The notes beneath the pieces were generated by a model. It did not search any database, was not told where the DNA came from, and worked only from the letters and a program-made list of their open reading frames with translations. This document shows positions 20,663 through 29,574 of a stretch of 64,000 nt of DNA, one piece after another (the first letter of the stretch is position 1; each line of letters begins with the position of its first letter). Both the position numbers and the translations under genes were made by a program. The DNA comes from Mycobacterium pseudokansasii (GTDB taxonomy: Bacteria; Actinomycetota; Actinomycetes; Mycobacteriales; Mycobacteriaceae): the NCBI RefSeq assembly GCF_900566075.1, contig NZ_UPHU01000001.1:1798001-1862000 (forward strand), written 5' to 3'.

Positions 20663-21373
20663 CTATTGGCCCGCGCGCGACTGCGGGCAGCGCCGGGACG
20701 CGGGGGGCTCTGATTCGCCATCCGTACTCGCCGGTGCACTCGCGCCGGCGCAATTCGCTGACATGCTCAAGAATTCGGCAGCGGTTTGGGCTAATTCCTC
20801 GAGAATCCGACGGTCGGCTCCTGCGCGGGCGCGCAGCGCCAGGCTATGCAAAGCCGCTCCGGCAAGCCGCCCCTGCGCAGCGGCATTGGTGGTAGGCGGT
20901 AGCTGCCCGCTGGTGATCGCGGCGTCGAAACGCTCCGTGAAAGCGGCATCGATGCCATTCAAGATTTCTGCAACTCGGTCAGGAATATCTTTGTCGCTGA
21001 ACGACTCTGCCGACGCCGTACAGACCGCCAGACAGCCGCGGCCCGGCCCTGGTTGAGTGGTGTACAGGTCGACGCTAGCCAGGTAAGCGGCCAGCAGGTC
21101 ATCACGAAGATGCCCACCAGCGTTCAGCGATGCCGTGAATTCGGTGCGCATCCGGTGCCCGAAGTGGTCCAAGGCGTGAAGATACATCGACTTCTTGTCG
21201 CCCAGAGCGGTGTACAGACTCGGCCGCGTGACGCCGGCCGCGCGTGCCAGATCGTCGAGTGAGGCGCTGGAGTAGCCGCGCTCCCAGAACACCGACAGCA
21301 CCGCCTCAAGCACCCGGTGCTCGTCGAACTGACGCGGTCGCCCCCGTTGGCGCCGCGGTGAGGTTTTTTTCAT
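20663..21373 (-). CDS. TetR-family transcriptional regulator
   Basis: 236 residues. Residues 10-60 form the TetR DNA-binding domain (GRPRQFDEHRVLEAVLSVFWERGY, then SLDDLARAAGVTRPSLYTALGDKKSMY). The C-terminal domain contains PGRGCLAVCTA, resembling the AcrR/TetR_C group, and it ends with a low-complexity Ser/Pro tail. Divergent from the metallo-beta-lactamase gene with a 79-bp gap that holds an inverted repeat, so it probably represses that gene and itself. Confidence 0.88.
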   Translation of the reverse strand: MKKTSPRRQRGRPRQFDEHRVLEAVLSVFWERGYSSASLDDLARAAGVTRPSLYTALGDKKSMYLHALDHFGHRMRTEFTASLNAGGHLRDDLLAAYLASVDLYTTQPGPGRGCLAVCTASAESFSDKDIPDRVAEILNGIDAAFTERFDAAITSGQLPPTTNAAAQGRLAGAALHSLALRARAGADRRILEELAQTAAEFLSMSANCAGASAPASTDGESEPPASRRCPQSRAGQ

Positions 21374-21400
21374 ACTGATCCGCTCGAAATCTTGACAACG

Positions 21401-21430
21401 CTATTTTACTGCGGAATGGTAGCAAAATAG
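21401..21430. promoter_or_regulatory. Candidate TetR operator between divergent genes
   Basis: Inverted repeat CTATTTT (21401-21407) with AAAATAG (21424-21430), AT-rich against its surroundings and centred between the tetR and metallo-beta-lactamase starts. TTGACA at 21392-21397 is a good -35 for the rightward gene; the -10 is not clear. A TetR dimer covering this repeat could block both genes. Confidence 0.55.
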
Positions 21431-21452
21431 TCGAACCGCAGGAGTACTTGTC

Positions 21453-22223
21453 ATGTTGATCAAGCGCAATCCCTTCGCCTCGCCACGCCCCGGTAATGAA
21501 GTTCTGCATGGCGTCTACCTTCTGGGGACGCGCCGGGTGAACTTCTACGCCGTCACCGAACGCAAGGCAGTGACCTTGGTGGATTGCGGGTTCGACGGAC
21601 ACCGCCGTTACCTGGCCGCCTGGCTCGAGCAGACGGGCAGGCGGCAGTCCGACATCGAGGCGGTCATCCTGACGCACGGCCACGCCGACCATGTCGGATT
21701 CGCTGAGCGGTTGCGGCGCAAGGGCATTCCCGTCTACTTGCACGACGCCGATGCCGCCTTCGCGCAGAGTTCCCGGGGCCGACTACCCCCACAAAGGTTA
21801 CGGCGGCGCATGTGGAGGCTCGCAGCACTCGGCTTGCTCGGTGAAGCCGCCGCTGACGGCGTCTTCGTTCAGCCGCTGCTGAAATCGGTAAACCGCTTGG
21901 TGTGCGGCTCACCGTTGGATGTACCGGGAAGACCGGTGCCGCTGTTGGTCGGCGCCCACTCGGCCGGGTCCGTCGTATTTCATCTACCTGACCGGGCTGC
22001 GCTATTGACCGGCGACGCGTTGATGACGCGCGACCCGATGTTCTGCGGTCACGATCGCCCGATCGTCTTCGCCGAGCACACCGCCAACAATGCGGCGACG
22101 GTGTCCGCACTGAGAAACCTCACGCCCTACGCCGATGACGCCCTGCTTCCCGGCCACGGCGAACCATGGGCCTTCGCCGGTGGCGTCGGCCGGGCGGCTC
22201 AACAGGCCAAAATAGCCGCCTGA
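21453..22223 (+). CDS. Metallo-beta-lactamase-fold hydrolase
   Basis: 256 residues. The zinc-binding motif HGHADH is present (about 74-79), with the further ligands in GAHSAGSVVFH, LTGDAL and a C-terminal LLPGHGEPW. This is the general MBL hydrolase group; the substrate cannot be told and a true beta-lactamase is unlikely. RBS GCAGGAG lies before ATG 21453. Divergent from the TetR gene, its probable regulator. Confidence 0.86.
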   Translation: MLIKRNPFASPRPGNEVLHGVYLLGTRRVNFYAVTERKAVTLVDCGFDGHRRYLAAWLEQTGRRQSDIEAVILTHGHADHVGFAERLRRKGIPVYLHDADAAFAQSSRGRLPPQRLRRRMWRLAALGLLGEAAADGVFVQPLLKSVNRLVCGSPLDVPGRPVPLLVGAHSAGSVVFHLPDRAALLTGDALMTRDPMFCGHDRPIVFAEHTANNAATVSALRNLTPYADDALLPGHGEPWAFAGGVGRAAQQAKIAA

Positions 22224-22375
22224 CGCATCGGTCGACGAGCAGCCGCAGCCACCCGGCTTGCGTTCCGGCGCACCCCTGTGCAGCGTGCTTATTGCGACAC
22301 CGTCCGGCCACACGGTGTCGCCGTGGTCATCGACATGCCTGCCCCCATCGATTCCGCTGTCGAAATCGTCGCCGA

Positions 22376-22455
22376 CTAATGCTCCCGGCGCAGGTTGGGG
22401 CGCACTCAATGAGGTTCGGGCAGAACACGATCGAGACAAGATGCCTACGGTCGGG
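22376..22455 (+). pseudogene. Fragment of an amidohydrolase-family gene
   Basis: The 22224-22624 gap has no convincing gene, but bases from 22381 match the 3' part of the amidohydrolase pseudogene at 46844-46900. One frame reads APGAGWGAL (versus APGAGWEAL there) and, after one extra base near 22410, another frame reads MRFGQNTI (identical there). Similarity fades on both sides. This is a short remnant, probably of a lost paralog. Confidence 0.6.
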
Positions 22456-22576
22456 GCGCCTGCCCGATCAACCGGTTGTACGCCGGGTGCGCGGGTGGGA
22501 TGCGGGCATTGCCTCCGGCGCCCGGTGTTCGCCATGACTGGCTGCGAACTGCTGGATCTGGCCGGTGGGGGTGCAG

Positions 22577-22610
22577 GCATGCCATCGCTGCACGCATGCC
22601 ATCGCTGCAC
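22577..22610. repeat. 17-bp tandem repeat, two copies
   Basis: GCATGCCATCGCTGCAC occurs twice without gap (22577-22593 and 22594-22610) just before the convergent end of the alpha/beta hydrolase gene. It is probably a replication-slippage product in decayed sequence. Confidence 0.85.
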
Positions 22611-22624
22611 GCTGTGGCCCGAGG

Positions 22625-23422
22625 TCAACTGACTCGGTTCAAAAACGCGTCAAGCAAGGCATTGAAATCGACGGGATTGTCGCTATTCACCAGATGGCCG
22701 GCGCCTTTGACCACCGCATACGATGCGTCGGAATCACGTTGCTGCCACAAGGGCATCACCCGGGCGAAGTTGCCGAGCCGGTCCTGATCGCCGCGGATCA
22801 GCAACTCGGGCATCGGTGTGCGGTAGTCCGGATCGGGATGTAGGCCCGAAAACAACGACGCGAGCACGGCCCGGATCTGTTGGGGCCGCATGGCCGTAGC
22901 GCTGTCGCGGATATACCGACGCACCGCTGGCACTACCGAGGACCGCCGAGCTACTTCGCGAACCAGAAGTGGTCGGGGATACAGGCCGATGAGCGGTATG
23001 ACGAGCCGCGCCAACCATCGCTCTGACCGGGTCAACGGCCACGTGTTGCAGGCGCAACCAGCCAGCACGAGCGCCCTGACCCGCTCGGGGTGCTGATAGG
23101 CGATCTCCTGACTAAGGTTTCCGCCCATACTCTGGCCGACCAACACAGCATCCACGGCCCCCACCGCATCAAGGAGGGCCAGCAAGTCGTCAACTGCGTC
23201 GGAGAAGCAAAAAGCTTTGCTAGCCAAGGAAAGCCCATGGCCGCGGATGTCGTATGTCACGATTCGATAGCGTGCGGCAAAGTCCAATTGCGGGTTCCAC
23301 ATCCGGTGATCAACGACTGCTCCGTGGCTGAAGACCACTAGCGGCGCGCCCAGCCGACCAGTGATCCAGTAGCGGATATTCGCGCCGGGACGAACCAGCG
23401 TGTGTGACGAGGCGTGCGTCAC
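22625..23422 (-). CDS. Alpha/beta-fold hydrolase
   Basis: 265 residues. Catalytic triad visible: nucleophile Ser in VGQSMGG (about 97), Asp in RGDQDRLG (about 214) and His in KGAGHLVN (about 243). HGAVVDHRMWN supplies the oxyanion hole. The general type is esterase, lactonase or haloperoxidase-like hydrolase; substrate unknown. Its start lies 43 bp from the lipoprotein gene stop on the same strand, so the two could share a transcript. Confidence 0.85.
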   Translation of the reverse strand: MTHASSHTLVRPGANIRYWITGRLGAPLVVFSHGAVVDHRMWNPQLDFAARYRIVTYDIRGHGLSLASKAFCFSDAVDDLLALLDAVGAVDAVLVGQSMGGNLSQEIAYQHPERVRALVLAGCACNTWPLTRSERWLARLVIPLIGLYPRPLLVREVARRSSVVPAVRRYIRDSATAMRPQQIRAVLASLFSGLHPDPDYRTPMPELLIRGDQDRLGNFARVMPLWQQRDSDASYAVVKGAGHLVNSDNPVDFNALLDAFLNRVS

Positions 23423-23465
23423 AACCGTCTCACGGCGTGGGCTCCCCGTCGGCGATGGGACGAAC

Positions 23466-24011
23466 CTATTCGGGGTGGTCGTCGACCTTGAAGTCGAAGT
23501 TGACTTCGCCGGCGTCGACGCCGGTGACGGTCACGTTGACGCCGTATTTGTCGCTGCCGTCGGTGAGTTGGCAACGAAGTGTGGCGCCTTCTACCCCCTT
23601 CAGATTGTCGGGGCAGGTCACCGAATCGGGCCGTCGGCCCACCTGCTGGGTCAGCTTGTTGCTGATGATCTTGGCGACCTGGTCCTTGTCGACCGTCTCT
23701 ACCATGTCGAACTTGACGTCCTTGCCCTCGACACTGGTCACGGTGACGTTGACGTTGTAGGTCGAGTCTTTGACTTTCATCTCGCAGTTCAGCTGCGCGC
23801 CGACCTTTGCCGGCAGGTCAGCCGGGCAGGTCACGGATTCGGGCTTGTTACCGGCGGCGTCGGTCATCTTGGCTTTGATCTGGTCGGCGACATCGCTCTT
23901 GCTCACCGAATGCGACGACGATCCGATCGAACACGAACAGCCCCCCGCGCTGGCCACCAGCCCCACCGCAGCGCCTGAGATCAGCAACGTGCGAACGATC
24001 GTGTAAGCCAT
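23466..24011 (-). CDS. Lipoprotein with two DUF4333 domains
   Basis: 181 residues. Signal peptide with hydrophobic core LLISGAAVGLVASA and lipobox SAGGC. Two tandem DUF4333 units follow (about 37-105 and 108-181), each with a Cys pair in the same pattern: SVTCPADLPAKVGAQLNC and SVTCPDNLKGVEGATLRC. The function of DUF4333 is unknown; mycobacteria have several single-domain members. RBS GGAGG before the ATG at 24011. Confidence 0.85.
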   Translation of the reverse strand: MAYTIVRTLLISGAAVGLVASAGGCSCSIGSSSHSVSKSDVADQIKAKMTDAAGNKPESVTCPADLPAKVGAQLNCEMKVKDSTYNVNVTVTSVEGKDVKFDMVETVDKDQVAKIISNKLTQQVGRRPDSVTCPDNLKGVEGATLRCQLTDGSDKYGVNVTVTGVDAGEVNFDFKVDDHPE

Positions 24012-24115
24012 ATCGCCTCCCTGGCATCGGAGAAATTAGGACAACTGTGAATCGGCTGATAATGACATGCCAAACAGCTTCTCCGAAAGCGAATCCGGGA
24101 AATGCTGCGCGCTGG

Positions 24116-25450
24116 TCAGCTCAGACCGCGGTAGCGGCGCAGCGCCTCGGCGCGCTCGGTGGCGTGCTCCACGATCGGCGGTGGATATCCGGACGGGCGT
24201 CGGCCTTTTCGGAGGTGGACGTCGGCGGCGGCGCGCAGCTCAGGCACCCAGCGGCGAATGTAATCGCCTGAGGGATCGAATTTTTCGCCCTGCGTGGTCG
24301 GGTTGAACACCCGGAAATACGGCGCGGCGTCAGTGCCGCATCCCGCACACCATTGCCATCCGTGCTGGTTGCTGGCCAGATCGCCGTCGGTGAGTTGATC
24401 CAGGAACCAGGCCGCTCCCCATTGCCAGGGCAGATGCAGGTCCTTGACCAGAAACGAGGCCGCGATCATCCGGACCCGGTTGTGCATGAACCCGGTCTGG
24501 CGAAGTTGCCGCATCCCCGCGTCGATCAGTGGAAACCCGGTTTCACCGGCCTTCCAGACCTCGAAGAGGTGTTCCGCCCGGCTGCCCTTATCGGTCCGGA
24601 TGCGGTCGTAGTCGCGGTTCCAGTTGCGCCAGGCGCTAGCCGGGCGGTCATACAGAACCGCGGCATAAAAGTCGCGAAAAGCCAGCTCGCGCAGGTAACT
24701 TCGGGCACCGGCACCGCTGCAGTCCAGGCCGGCGACCATGGTCCGCGGGTGAATGGCGCCGAACTTCAGGTGCGCCGACATCCGGCTGGTGCCGTCGAGG
24801 TCAGGCCGGTCACGATCCTGGGCGTAACGTCCCAGTCCGTCGTCGACGAAGGTATCCCATTGCCGAAGCGCCGCGGCCTCGCCGGCAGCCAGGTCAAGCG
24901 GCGCACCGGGGTCGGGGATTTCGCACTGCTCGACGGCTACCTGCGCCGGATCCAGCCAGCGTGCACAGTCGCGGCCGGTACGCGCCGGCGACGGCCAACC
25001 CACGTCGCCCCACCGGCGGAAGAACGGGGTGAACACCCGATACGGCGTCCCGTCGTCTTTGGCGACGCGCCCGGGTGCCACCAGATACGGCGATCCCGTT
25101 GCCACCAGTGGGATCGAGCCCAGCGCCGCGCGCACCCGCTCGTCGCGGCGCCGCCCGAATGGCGCGAAATCCTCGGAGATGTGTACCGCCGATGGCTCGA
25201 TTTCCTTGGCAATTCGGGGAATCCGCTCTTCGGGCCGCCCGCGGGTGACCAGCAGCCGGCCGCCCAGATCGTCGCGCAGTTGCCGCAGCGAATCGCCCAA
25301 ATACTGCAGGCGGCGCCGGCCGGACGACGCCTCCAGACGCGGATCGAGAACAAAGCAGGCGAGTACCTCGCCGTCGGCGGCGGCGGCGGCCAGCGCCGGA
25401 TGGTCGCGCAACCGCAGGTCGCGACGAAACCACAAGAGCGCCCGCGTCAT
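24116..25450 (-). CDS. phr: Deoxyribodipyrimidine photolyase
   Basis: Light-driven repair of cyclobutane pyrimidine dimers. 444 residues: N-terminal Rossmann antenna domain (LLWFRRDLRLRDHPAL at the start) and C-terminal FAD domain with the class I signature (GFPLIDAGMRQLRQTGFMHNR, then LDGDLASNQHGWQWC-type region and YFRVFNPTTQGEKFDP). Starts six bases after the tspO stop, so it is last in an MMPL-tspO-phr operon. I do not remember a photolyase in the tuberculosis complex. Confidence 0.93.
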   Translation of the reverse strand: MTRALLWFRRDLRLRDHPALAAAAADGEVLACFVLDPRLEASSGRRRLQYLGDSLRQLRDDLGGRLLVTRGRPEERIPRIAKEIEPSAVHISEDFAPFGRRRDERVRAALGSIPLVATGSPYLVAPGRVAKDDGTPYRVFTPFFRRWGDVGWPSPARTGRDCARWLDPAQVAVEQCEIPDPGAPLDLAAGEAAALRQWDTFVDDGLGRYAQDRDRPDLDGTSRMSAHLKFGAIHPRTMVAGLDCSGAGARSYLRELAFRDFYAAVLYDRPASAWRNWNRDYDRIRTDKGSRAEHLFEVWKAGETGFPLIDAGMRQLRQTGFMHNRVRMIAASFLVKDLHLPWQWGAAWFLDQLTDGDLASNQHGWQWCAGCGTDAAPYFRVFNPTTQGEKFDPSGDYIRRWVPELRAAADVHLRKGRRPSGYPPPIVEHATERAEALRRYRGLS

Positions 25451-25456
25451 CGCGGG

Positions 25457-25936
25457 TCAGCGGTTGAGCCGCCAGAGGTGGGTGGCCAGTACGGTCGCGA
25501 AGGCGGTCCACAAGGAGTAGGGAAGCATCGCCAGCCCGGCGCGACGATCGGCTTCGGCGGTCCGGCGCACCAGGTCGGCGCTGCTGGCTGCCAGGACCGC
25601 GGCGCCCAGCGCGGACGCGCCGAGTTTGTGGAACCGGAAGAACAACCAACTCCATCCGCCGTTGAGCACCAAGTTGATGCCCAGCGCGGCGACATAGCGA
25701 AGCGCCTTGTCGTGGTGTCCTGCTGCGCGCAACCGGTCGATGGCCACCGCGGAACTGATGGCGATGTCGCCGTAGAGGGTGGTCCAGACCATCGGGAAGG
25801 CGATGCTTGGCGGCTGGTACGCGGGCTTGCGAAGCCGCGCGTACCACCCGGCGGTGGATCCCGGGCTGGCGATGCTTCCGGCACCCGCCGCCGCCGTGAC
25901 GGCCAGCCCAGTCGCGGTCAGTGTCGACTTATTCAT
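25457..25936 (-). CDS. tspO: TspO/MBR (peripheral benzodiazepine receptor-like) protein
   Basis: Five-helix membrane protein, 159 residues, of the family that binds porphyrins and cholesterol-like ligands and modulates light and stress responses. Typical motifs: GWYARLRKPAYQPPSIAFPMVWTTLY near residue 30-54 and NLVLNGGWSWLFF near 107-119. The tight overlap with the MMPL gene (four bases) and the six-base gap to phr indicate one operon. Confidence 0.92.
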   Translation of the reverse strand: MNKSTLTATGLAVTAAAGAGSIASPGSTAGWYARLRKPAYQPPSIAFPMVWTTLYGDIAISSAVAIDRLRAAGHHDKALRYVAALGINLVLNGGWSWLFFRFHKLGASALGAAVLAASSADLVRRTAEADRRAGLAMLPYSLWTAFATVLATHLWRLNR

Positions 25937-28029
25937 CCAAATCCTCCGTCCGGCTGTGAATGTGCTGAACCATGTTGGTAGTCAGCATGATTCGGGAAAG
26001 TGGGCCACCAGATACGATCACCGATCAGGGTGAACAAAGCCGGGATCACCAGGGTGCGCACGACGAAGGTGTCCAGCAGGATTCCCAGGCCAACGATGAT
26101 CCCGATCTGCGTCAGCGCGATCAGCGGCAGCACGCCCAACACACAGAAAACGGCGGCCAAAACGATTCCCGCGCTGGTGATGACGCCGCCGGTGGCCGAC
26201 ACCGCGCGGATCATTCCGTCGCGGGCGCCGTGGTGCGCGGCTTCCTCCCTGGCGCGGGTGACCAGGAAGATGGTGTAGTCCACCCCGAGCGCGGCCAGGA
26301 ACAGGAACGCGAACAACGGGGTGCTGTTGTCCAGCGCCGGGAATCCGAAGACGTGGATGCTGGCCCAGCCGCCCAGTCCCAGTGCCGCGAGCGCGCCGAG
26401 AATGGTCGCGGCCAGCAGGGTGGGCGGGGCCAGCGCGGCCCGCAACAGCGCGTACAGAACGAGCAGGATGACCGTCAGGATCGCCGGAATCAGCACCCTG
26501 CGGTCGTGCGCAGCCGCGTCGCGGATGTCGAGGGCTTGGGCGTCGGCGCCGCCCACCAGCGCGCCGGGGGTCACCGCAGCGGTCGAATTGCGCAGTGCTG
26601 CAACGATACTGAACGCATTCCTGGATGACGGTGGCGCATCGATCACCACCGACCATTTCGCCAATCCGGTCGTCGACCGACCCGACTCGGTCGCCGATAC
26701 CACTCCGGGCGTGGCGCTGATCGCCTGCTGCACCTGCGGCACCTGTGCGGCGGGGGCCACGACGACCGTCGGGCTGGTTAGTCCGGCGGGGAAGTGGCGT
26801 GCCACGATGTCGAACCCGGTCACCGAATCGGCCTTGACCCGGAATTGTTCGGTCTGCGACAAACCGATGGCGGAGCCGAGCAGTCCGGTGGCCAGCAGGG
26901 CCAGCAGTGCGATCGTGGCCGTGGCGACCAGGGCTGGACGGCGGGCGACCCGTTCGGCGACGCTGTGCCACAGTCCGGATTCGAGGGTTGCGCCGGCATC
27001 CGGCTCCGGGATGAAGGGCCAAAACAGTCGCCGGCCGCTCAATGCCAGCAGCGGCGGCAGCACCACCAGCACCGACACCGCGGCGACGAGCAGTCCGCAT
27101 GCTGCCAGCGCGCCCAGGCTGCGGGTGCTGGGGGTGGCCGCGAAAATCAGCGTGAGCAGCGCCAGCACCACGGTGGCGTTGCTGGCGACGATCGCTGGCG
27201 CGGCCATCCGCACCGCGCGGCACAGGGCGCCACGGTGTTCCGCGTGCCGCCGAAGTTCCTGGCGATAACGCGAAATCAACAACAGCGCATAGTTGGTGCC
27301 GGCGCCGAAGACCAGCACGCTGGTGATCCCCGAGGTAGCCCCGTCGAAGCTCAGCTCGGTCACCGAGGCGACCGCGGTTCCGGCCGCCGCGGCAAGTCGA
27401 TCGGCGAACCCGATCACCAGCAGCGGCAGCAGCCACAACACCGGTGATCGGTAGGTCGCGATCAACAGCAGCGCGACCACGGTTCCCGTGACCGCCAGCA
27501 GGGTTACGTTGGCGCCGGAGAAGGCGTTGGCGATGTCGGCGCCGAAGGCCGGGCCTCCGGTGACGTGGGCATCGAGATCTGCCGGCAGCCCGCGGTGCGC
27601 GGCGGCGCGCACCGACGTGACCGCGTCGGTGAGTTCCAACCCGGAAAGACCGGTGCTGATCGATACCACCCCGATAGCCGCTTTGCCGTCGGCCGACACC
27701 CGCACGGGTAACGATGCCGGCGCGCCCGGTTGGGCAGCCGCCCGATCTTGGACTTCTTCGGCGGCTTTGAGATCGGCGCCGTCCAGGACGGCGCCGTCGG
27801 CGCGGGTGAGGACCACCAGCAACGCAGCGCGGTCGCCGCGAGGGAACTGTGCCGAGAGCGCCTCGATTTTGGCCGACGCGGAGTTGCTCGGCACCGATTG
27901 CGGTGCCTGACCCGCCGCGGCATTGGGGCCGATCAACACCATGAGGCCGACGCCGAACAGGACAACACCCAACGTGATCAGCCATGACCGCCTGCCGGTC
28001 ACCGCAGCCGCGAGCCCGTCCCACACCAC
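25933..28029 (-). CDS. MMPL/RND-family transporter
   Basis: 698 residues, shorter than classical MmpL lipid transporters. Layout: N-terminal helix (about 15-35), soluble loop, helices about 175-340, second soluble loop, helices about 510-680. The GTG start at 28029 gives MVWDGLAAAV. Motifs include FGAGTNYALLLISRYRQELRR (first half) and LGVDYTIFLVTRAREEAAHHG (second half); the GxxYxxFL and Asp-Tyr pairs resemble the proton relay of MmpL proteins. Probably exports a lipid-like or pigment-like compound; substrate unknown. Confidence 0.88.
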   Translation of the reverse strand: MVWDGLAAAVTGRRSWLITLGVVLFGVGLMVLIGPNAAAGQAPQSVPSNSASAKIEALSAQFPRGDRAALLVVLTRADGAVLDGADLKAAEEVQDRAAAQPGAPASLPVRVSADGKAAIGVVSISTGLSGLELTDAVTSVRAAAHRGLPADLDAHVTGGPAFGADIANAFSGANVTLLAVTGTVVALLLIATYRSPVLWLLPLLVIGFADRLAAAAGTAVASVTELSFDGATSGITSVLVFGAGTNYALLLISRYRQELRRHAEHRGALCRAVRMAAPAIVASNATVVLALLTLIFAATPSTRSLGALAACGLLVAAVSVLVVLPPLLALSGRRLFWPFIPEPDAGATLESGLWHSVAERVARRPALVATATIALLALLATGLLGSAIGLSQTEQFRVKADSVTGFDIVARHFPAGLTSPTVVVAPAAQVPQVQQAISATPGVVSATESGRSTTGLAKWSVVIDAPPSSRNAFSIVAALRNSTAAVTPGALVGGADAQALDIRDAAAHDRRVLIPAILTVILLVLYALLRAALAPPTLLAATILGALAALGLGGWASIHVFGFPALDNSTPLFAFLFLAALGVDYTIFLVTRAREEAAHHGARDGMIRAVSATGGVITSAGIVLAAVFCVLGVLPLIALTQIGIIVGLGILLDTFVVRTLVIPALFTLIGDRIWWPTFPNHADYQHGSAHSQPDGGFG

Positions 28030-28229
28030 GTCGCAAGCATTTCAGTTATTTAAGTATTAGGCAAACCGACCACCATCTCGGCCCACGTCCGACCGCGCGG
28101 CGACGACCGCAGAATGATGTTCGAATACCCTGTACGCCAATGCAAGTCGGGGAGCCGTCGTACCTTACCTGCGGTAACCGACGGTGGGCCCCGCCGGAAA
28201 TTCCGGGCCGGGCCCACCGCGTCGACGAA

Positions 28230-28463
28230 CTACTGGTTGGCCTGCTGTCGCTCTTTTGCGGCCTTCGCGCCGGCACGGGCCGATTCGGCCGCGGCCTCCT
28301 TCTTGGCGGCCTGGCGTTGGGCGTCGGCCTTGTCCTGCTGGGCCTTTGCTTCCTGCGCGAGCCGATCATTGCCGGTCACCACACCGATGACCTGCTTGAT
28401 CGCGCCCTTGACGCCCTCGACTATGCCGCTGACGGCTTCCAGGGGTCCACTCTTGCGTGCCAT
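28230..28463 (-). CDS. CsbD-like small stress protein
   Basis: 77 residues, highly charged and Ala/Lys/Gln-rich (KAQQDKADAQRQAAKKEAAAESARAG), probably a long helix or disordered. The N-terminal half, GPLEAVSGIVEGVKGAIKQVIGVVTGNDRLAQEAKAQ, resembles CsbD-like proteins, which are general-stress genes in other bacteria. Upstream, GGGTAAT (minus strand, 28497-28503) resembles a SigF-type -10, but I see no matching GTTT -35 at the right distance. Confidence 0.72.
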   Translation of the reverse strand: MARKSGPLEAVSGIVEGVKGAIKQVIGVVTGNDRLAQEAKAQQDKADAQRQAAKKEAAAESARAGAKAAKERQQANQ

Positions 28464-28727
28464 ATCTGCCTCCCGCTGATTTCTCGATTCGGCGGCATTA
28501 CCCCGCCCTCGACCTCAATTTCCCGTTAAGCCTCGAGAGGAAACCTTCGCGGTCCCGTTGGTCGCCCGCCGAGGCCATCGAAATGCCGACTGAGCTCCGG
28601 AGACGGGTGCGGCGCGGTGGTTGTCGGCTTCGCCGCGGCCCTGAAAGACCGCGACCGGCCGGCCCGCCGATGAATGCGCGGCATCCGGCCGGAGTTTCGC
28701 GCACCTGCTGTCGGGTATGTGGGTGTG

Positions 28728-29045
28728 GTGAACGCAAGAGAGGCAGCCCGGCGAGTCCGGCACGCAGAGCGCACTGTGCTGCGGGTGCAACGGCGACTGT
28801 GGTTGGCGCAGCTGGTTGTGCCGGCGGCTGCGATCACGACGGCAATCGTGGTATCCGTTGCGGCATGGACGACGTGGCAACGGACGTCTCGTCGGCGTCG
28901 GTCCGAAAGCCCCTTCCGCCGCGGCTCGGCCCGCCTCGGTCGCCGCTTCGGCTACCGAATGCCCTTGAGCGCGGCCACGAGCCCTTCGGGGTCTGCGACG
29001 GTCACCGTCAAGGCCGAGTGGTCCCGGAGTCCCAGCACCCGGTGA
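28728..29045 (+). CDS. Possible small single-span membrane protein
   Basis: Frame of 105 codons from GTG 28728: a basic helix (NAREAARRVRHAERTVLRVQRRL), one hydrophobic segment (LAQLVVPAAAITTAIVVSVAAW, about 23-44) and an Arg-rich tail. Its last 94 bases overlap the end of the opposing gene at 28952-29347, where the frame reads as low-quality sequence, so it may be shorter, frameshifted or not a gene. No family recognised. Confidence 0.35.
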   Translation: MNAREAARRVRHAERTVLRVQRRLWLAQLVVPAAAITTAIVVSVAAWTTWQRTSRRRRSESPFRRGSARLGRRFGYRMPLSAATSPSGSATVTVKAEWSRSPSTR

Positions 29046-29347
29046 ACAGGCGGTTCGAAGTGGACGCATACCCCGGCGCGCGCGTTCGTGCCGAAGGTGA
29101 GTCCGTCATCGACCATCGACAGTCGGGGGCCGACCGCGGTCCACCATCGATACGGGCCGGTGATATGCGCGTCGCGGACGCTCGACAACGGCGCTTCCAC
29201 GCGAAACGGTCCGTAGCGAGCCAGGAAACGGCCGTCGTCCGTCACCGTCACGCCCTGGCTTCCCGGCCACCGAAACGGTAGCCACATCGCAGCCAGCCGA
29301 GGATCGTAGCGATAGGGAAAGTGCCGTCCCCGGTTGTGCGGTTTCAT
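28952..29347 (-). CDS. Conserved hypothetical mycobacterial protein
   Basis: 131 residues from ATG 29347 (an ATG at 29368 would add seven). Soluble, no signal peptide. Sequence such as PFRWPGSQGVTVTDDGRFLARYGPFRVE and GVCVHFEPPVHRVLGLRDHSALTVTV suggests a mostly beta protein related to PH-like folds; this is inference. I remember similar proteins as conserved hypotheticals in mycobacteria but cannot assign a function. Confidence 0.7.
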   Translation of the reverse strand: MKPHNRGRHFPYRYDPRLAAMWLPFRWPGSQGVTVTDDGRFLARYGPFRVEAPLSSVRDAHITGPYRWWTAVGPRLSMVDDGLTFGTNARAGVCVHFEPPVHRVLGLRDHSALTVTVADPEGLVAALKGIR

Positions 29348-29574
29348 TGCACGGCTCCCGTCTTGCACCTTCGCGCCCCGGCTGTTCGTACCGAGGCTAC
29401 TGGCCGTGGCATCGCGGCTCGCACCCGCTCCGGCGCGGTACGGCGCGGTGCGGCGTTTTCGCCGGAAAATGAGATTGCTGCGGAAAAGAGACGGCCATTC
29501 GATATTTTCAGAGCCGACACGTCGGGCTGGTCCGCGCCGTTAGGCCGTGAAGCACACGAAAGGTAGGTCCGCAG

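Noticed and set aside
28497..28503. SigF promoter before the CsbD-like gene
   Set aside because: GGGTAAT on the minus strand fits the -10, but no GTTT-like -35 lies 15-17 bases upstream.
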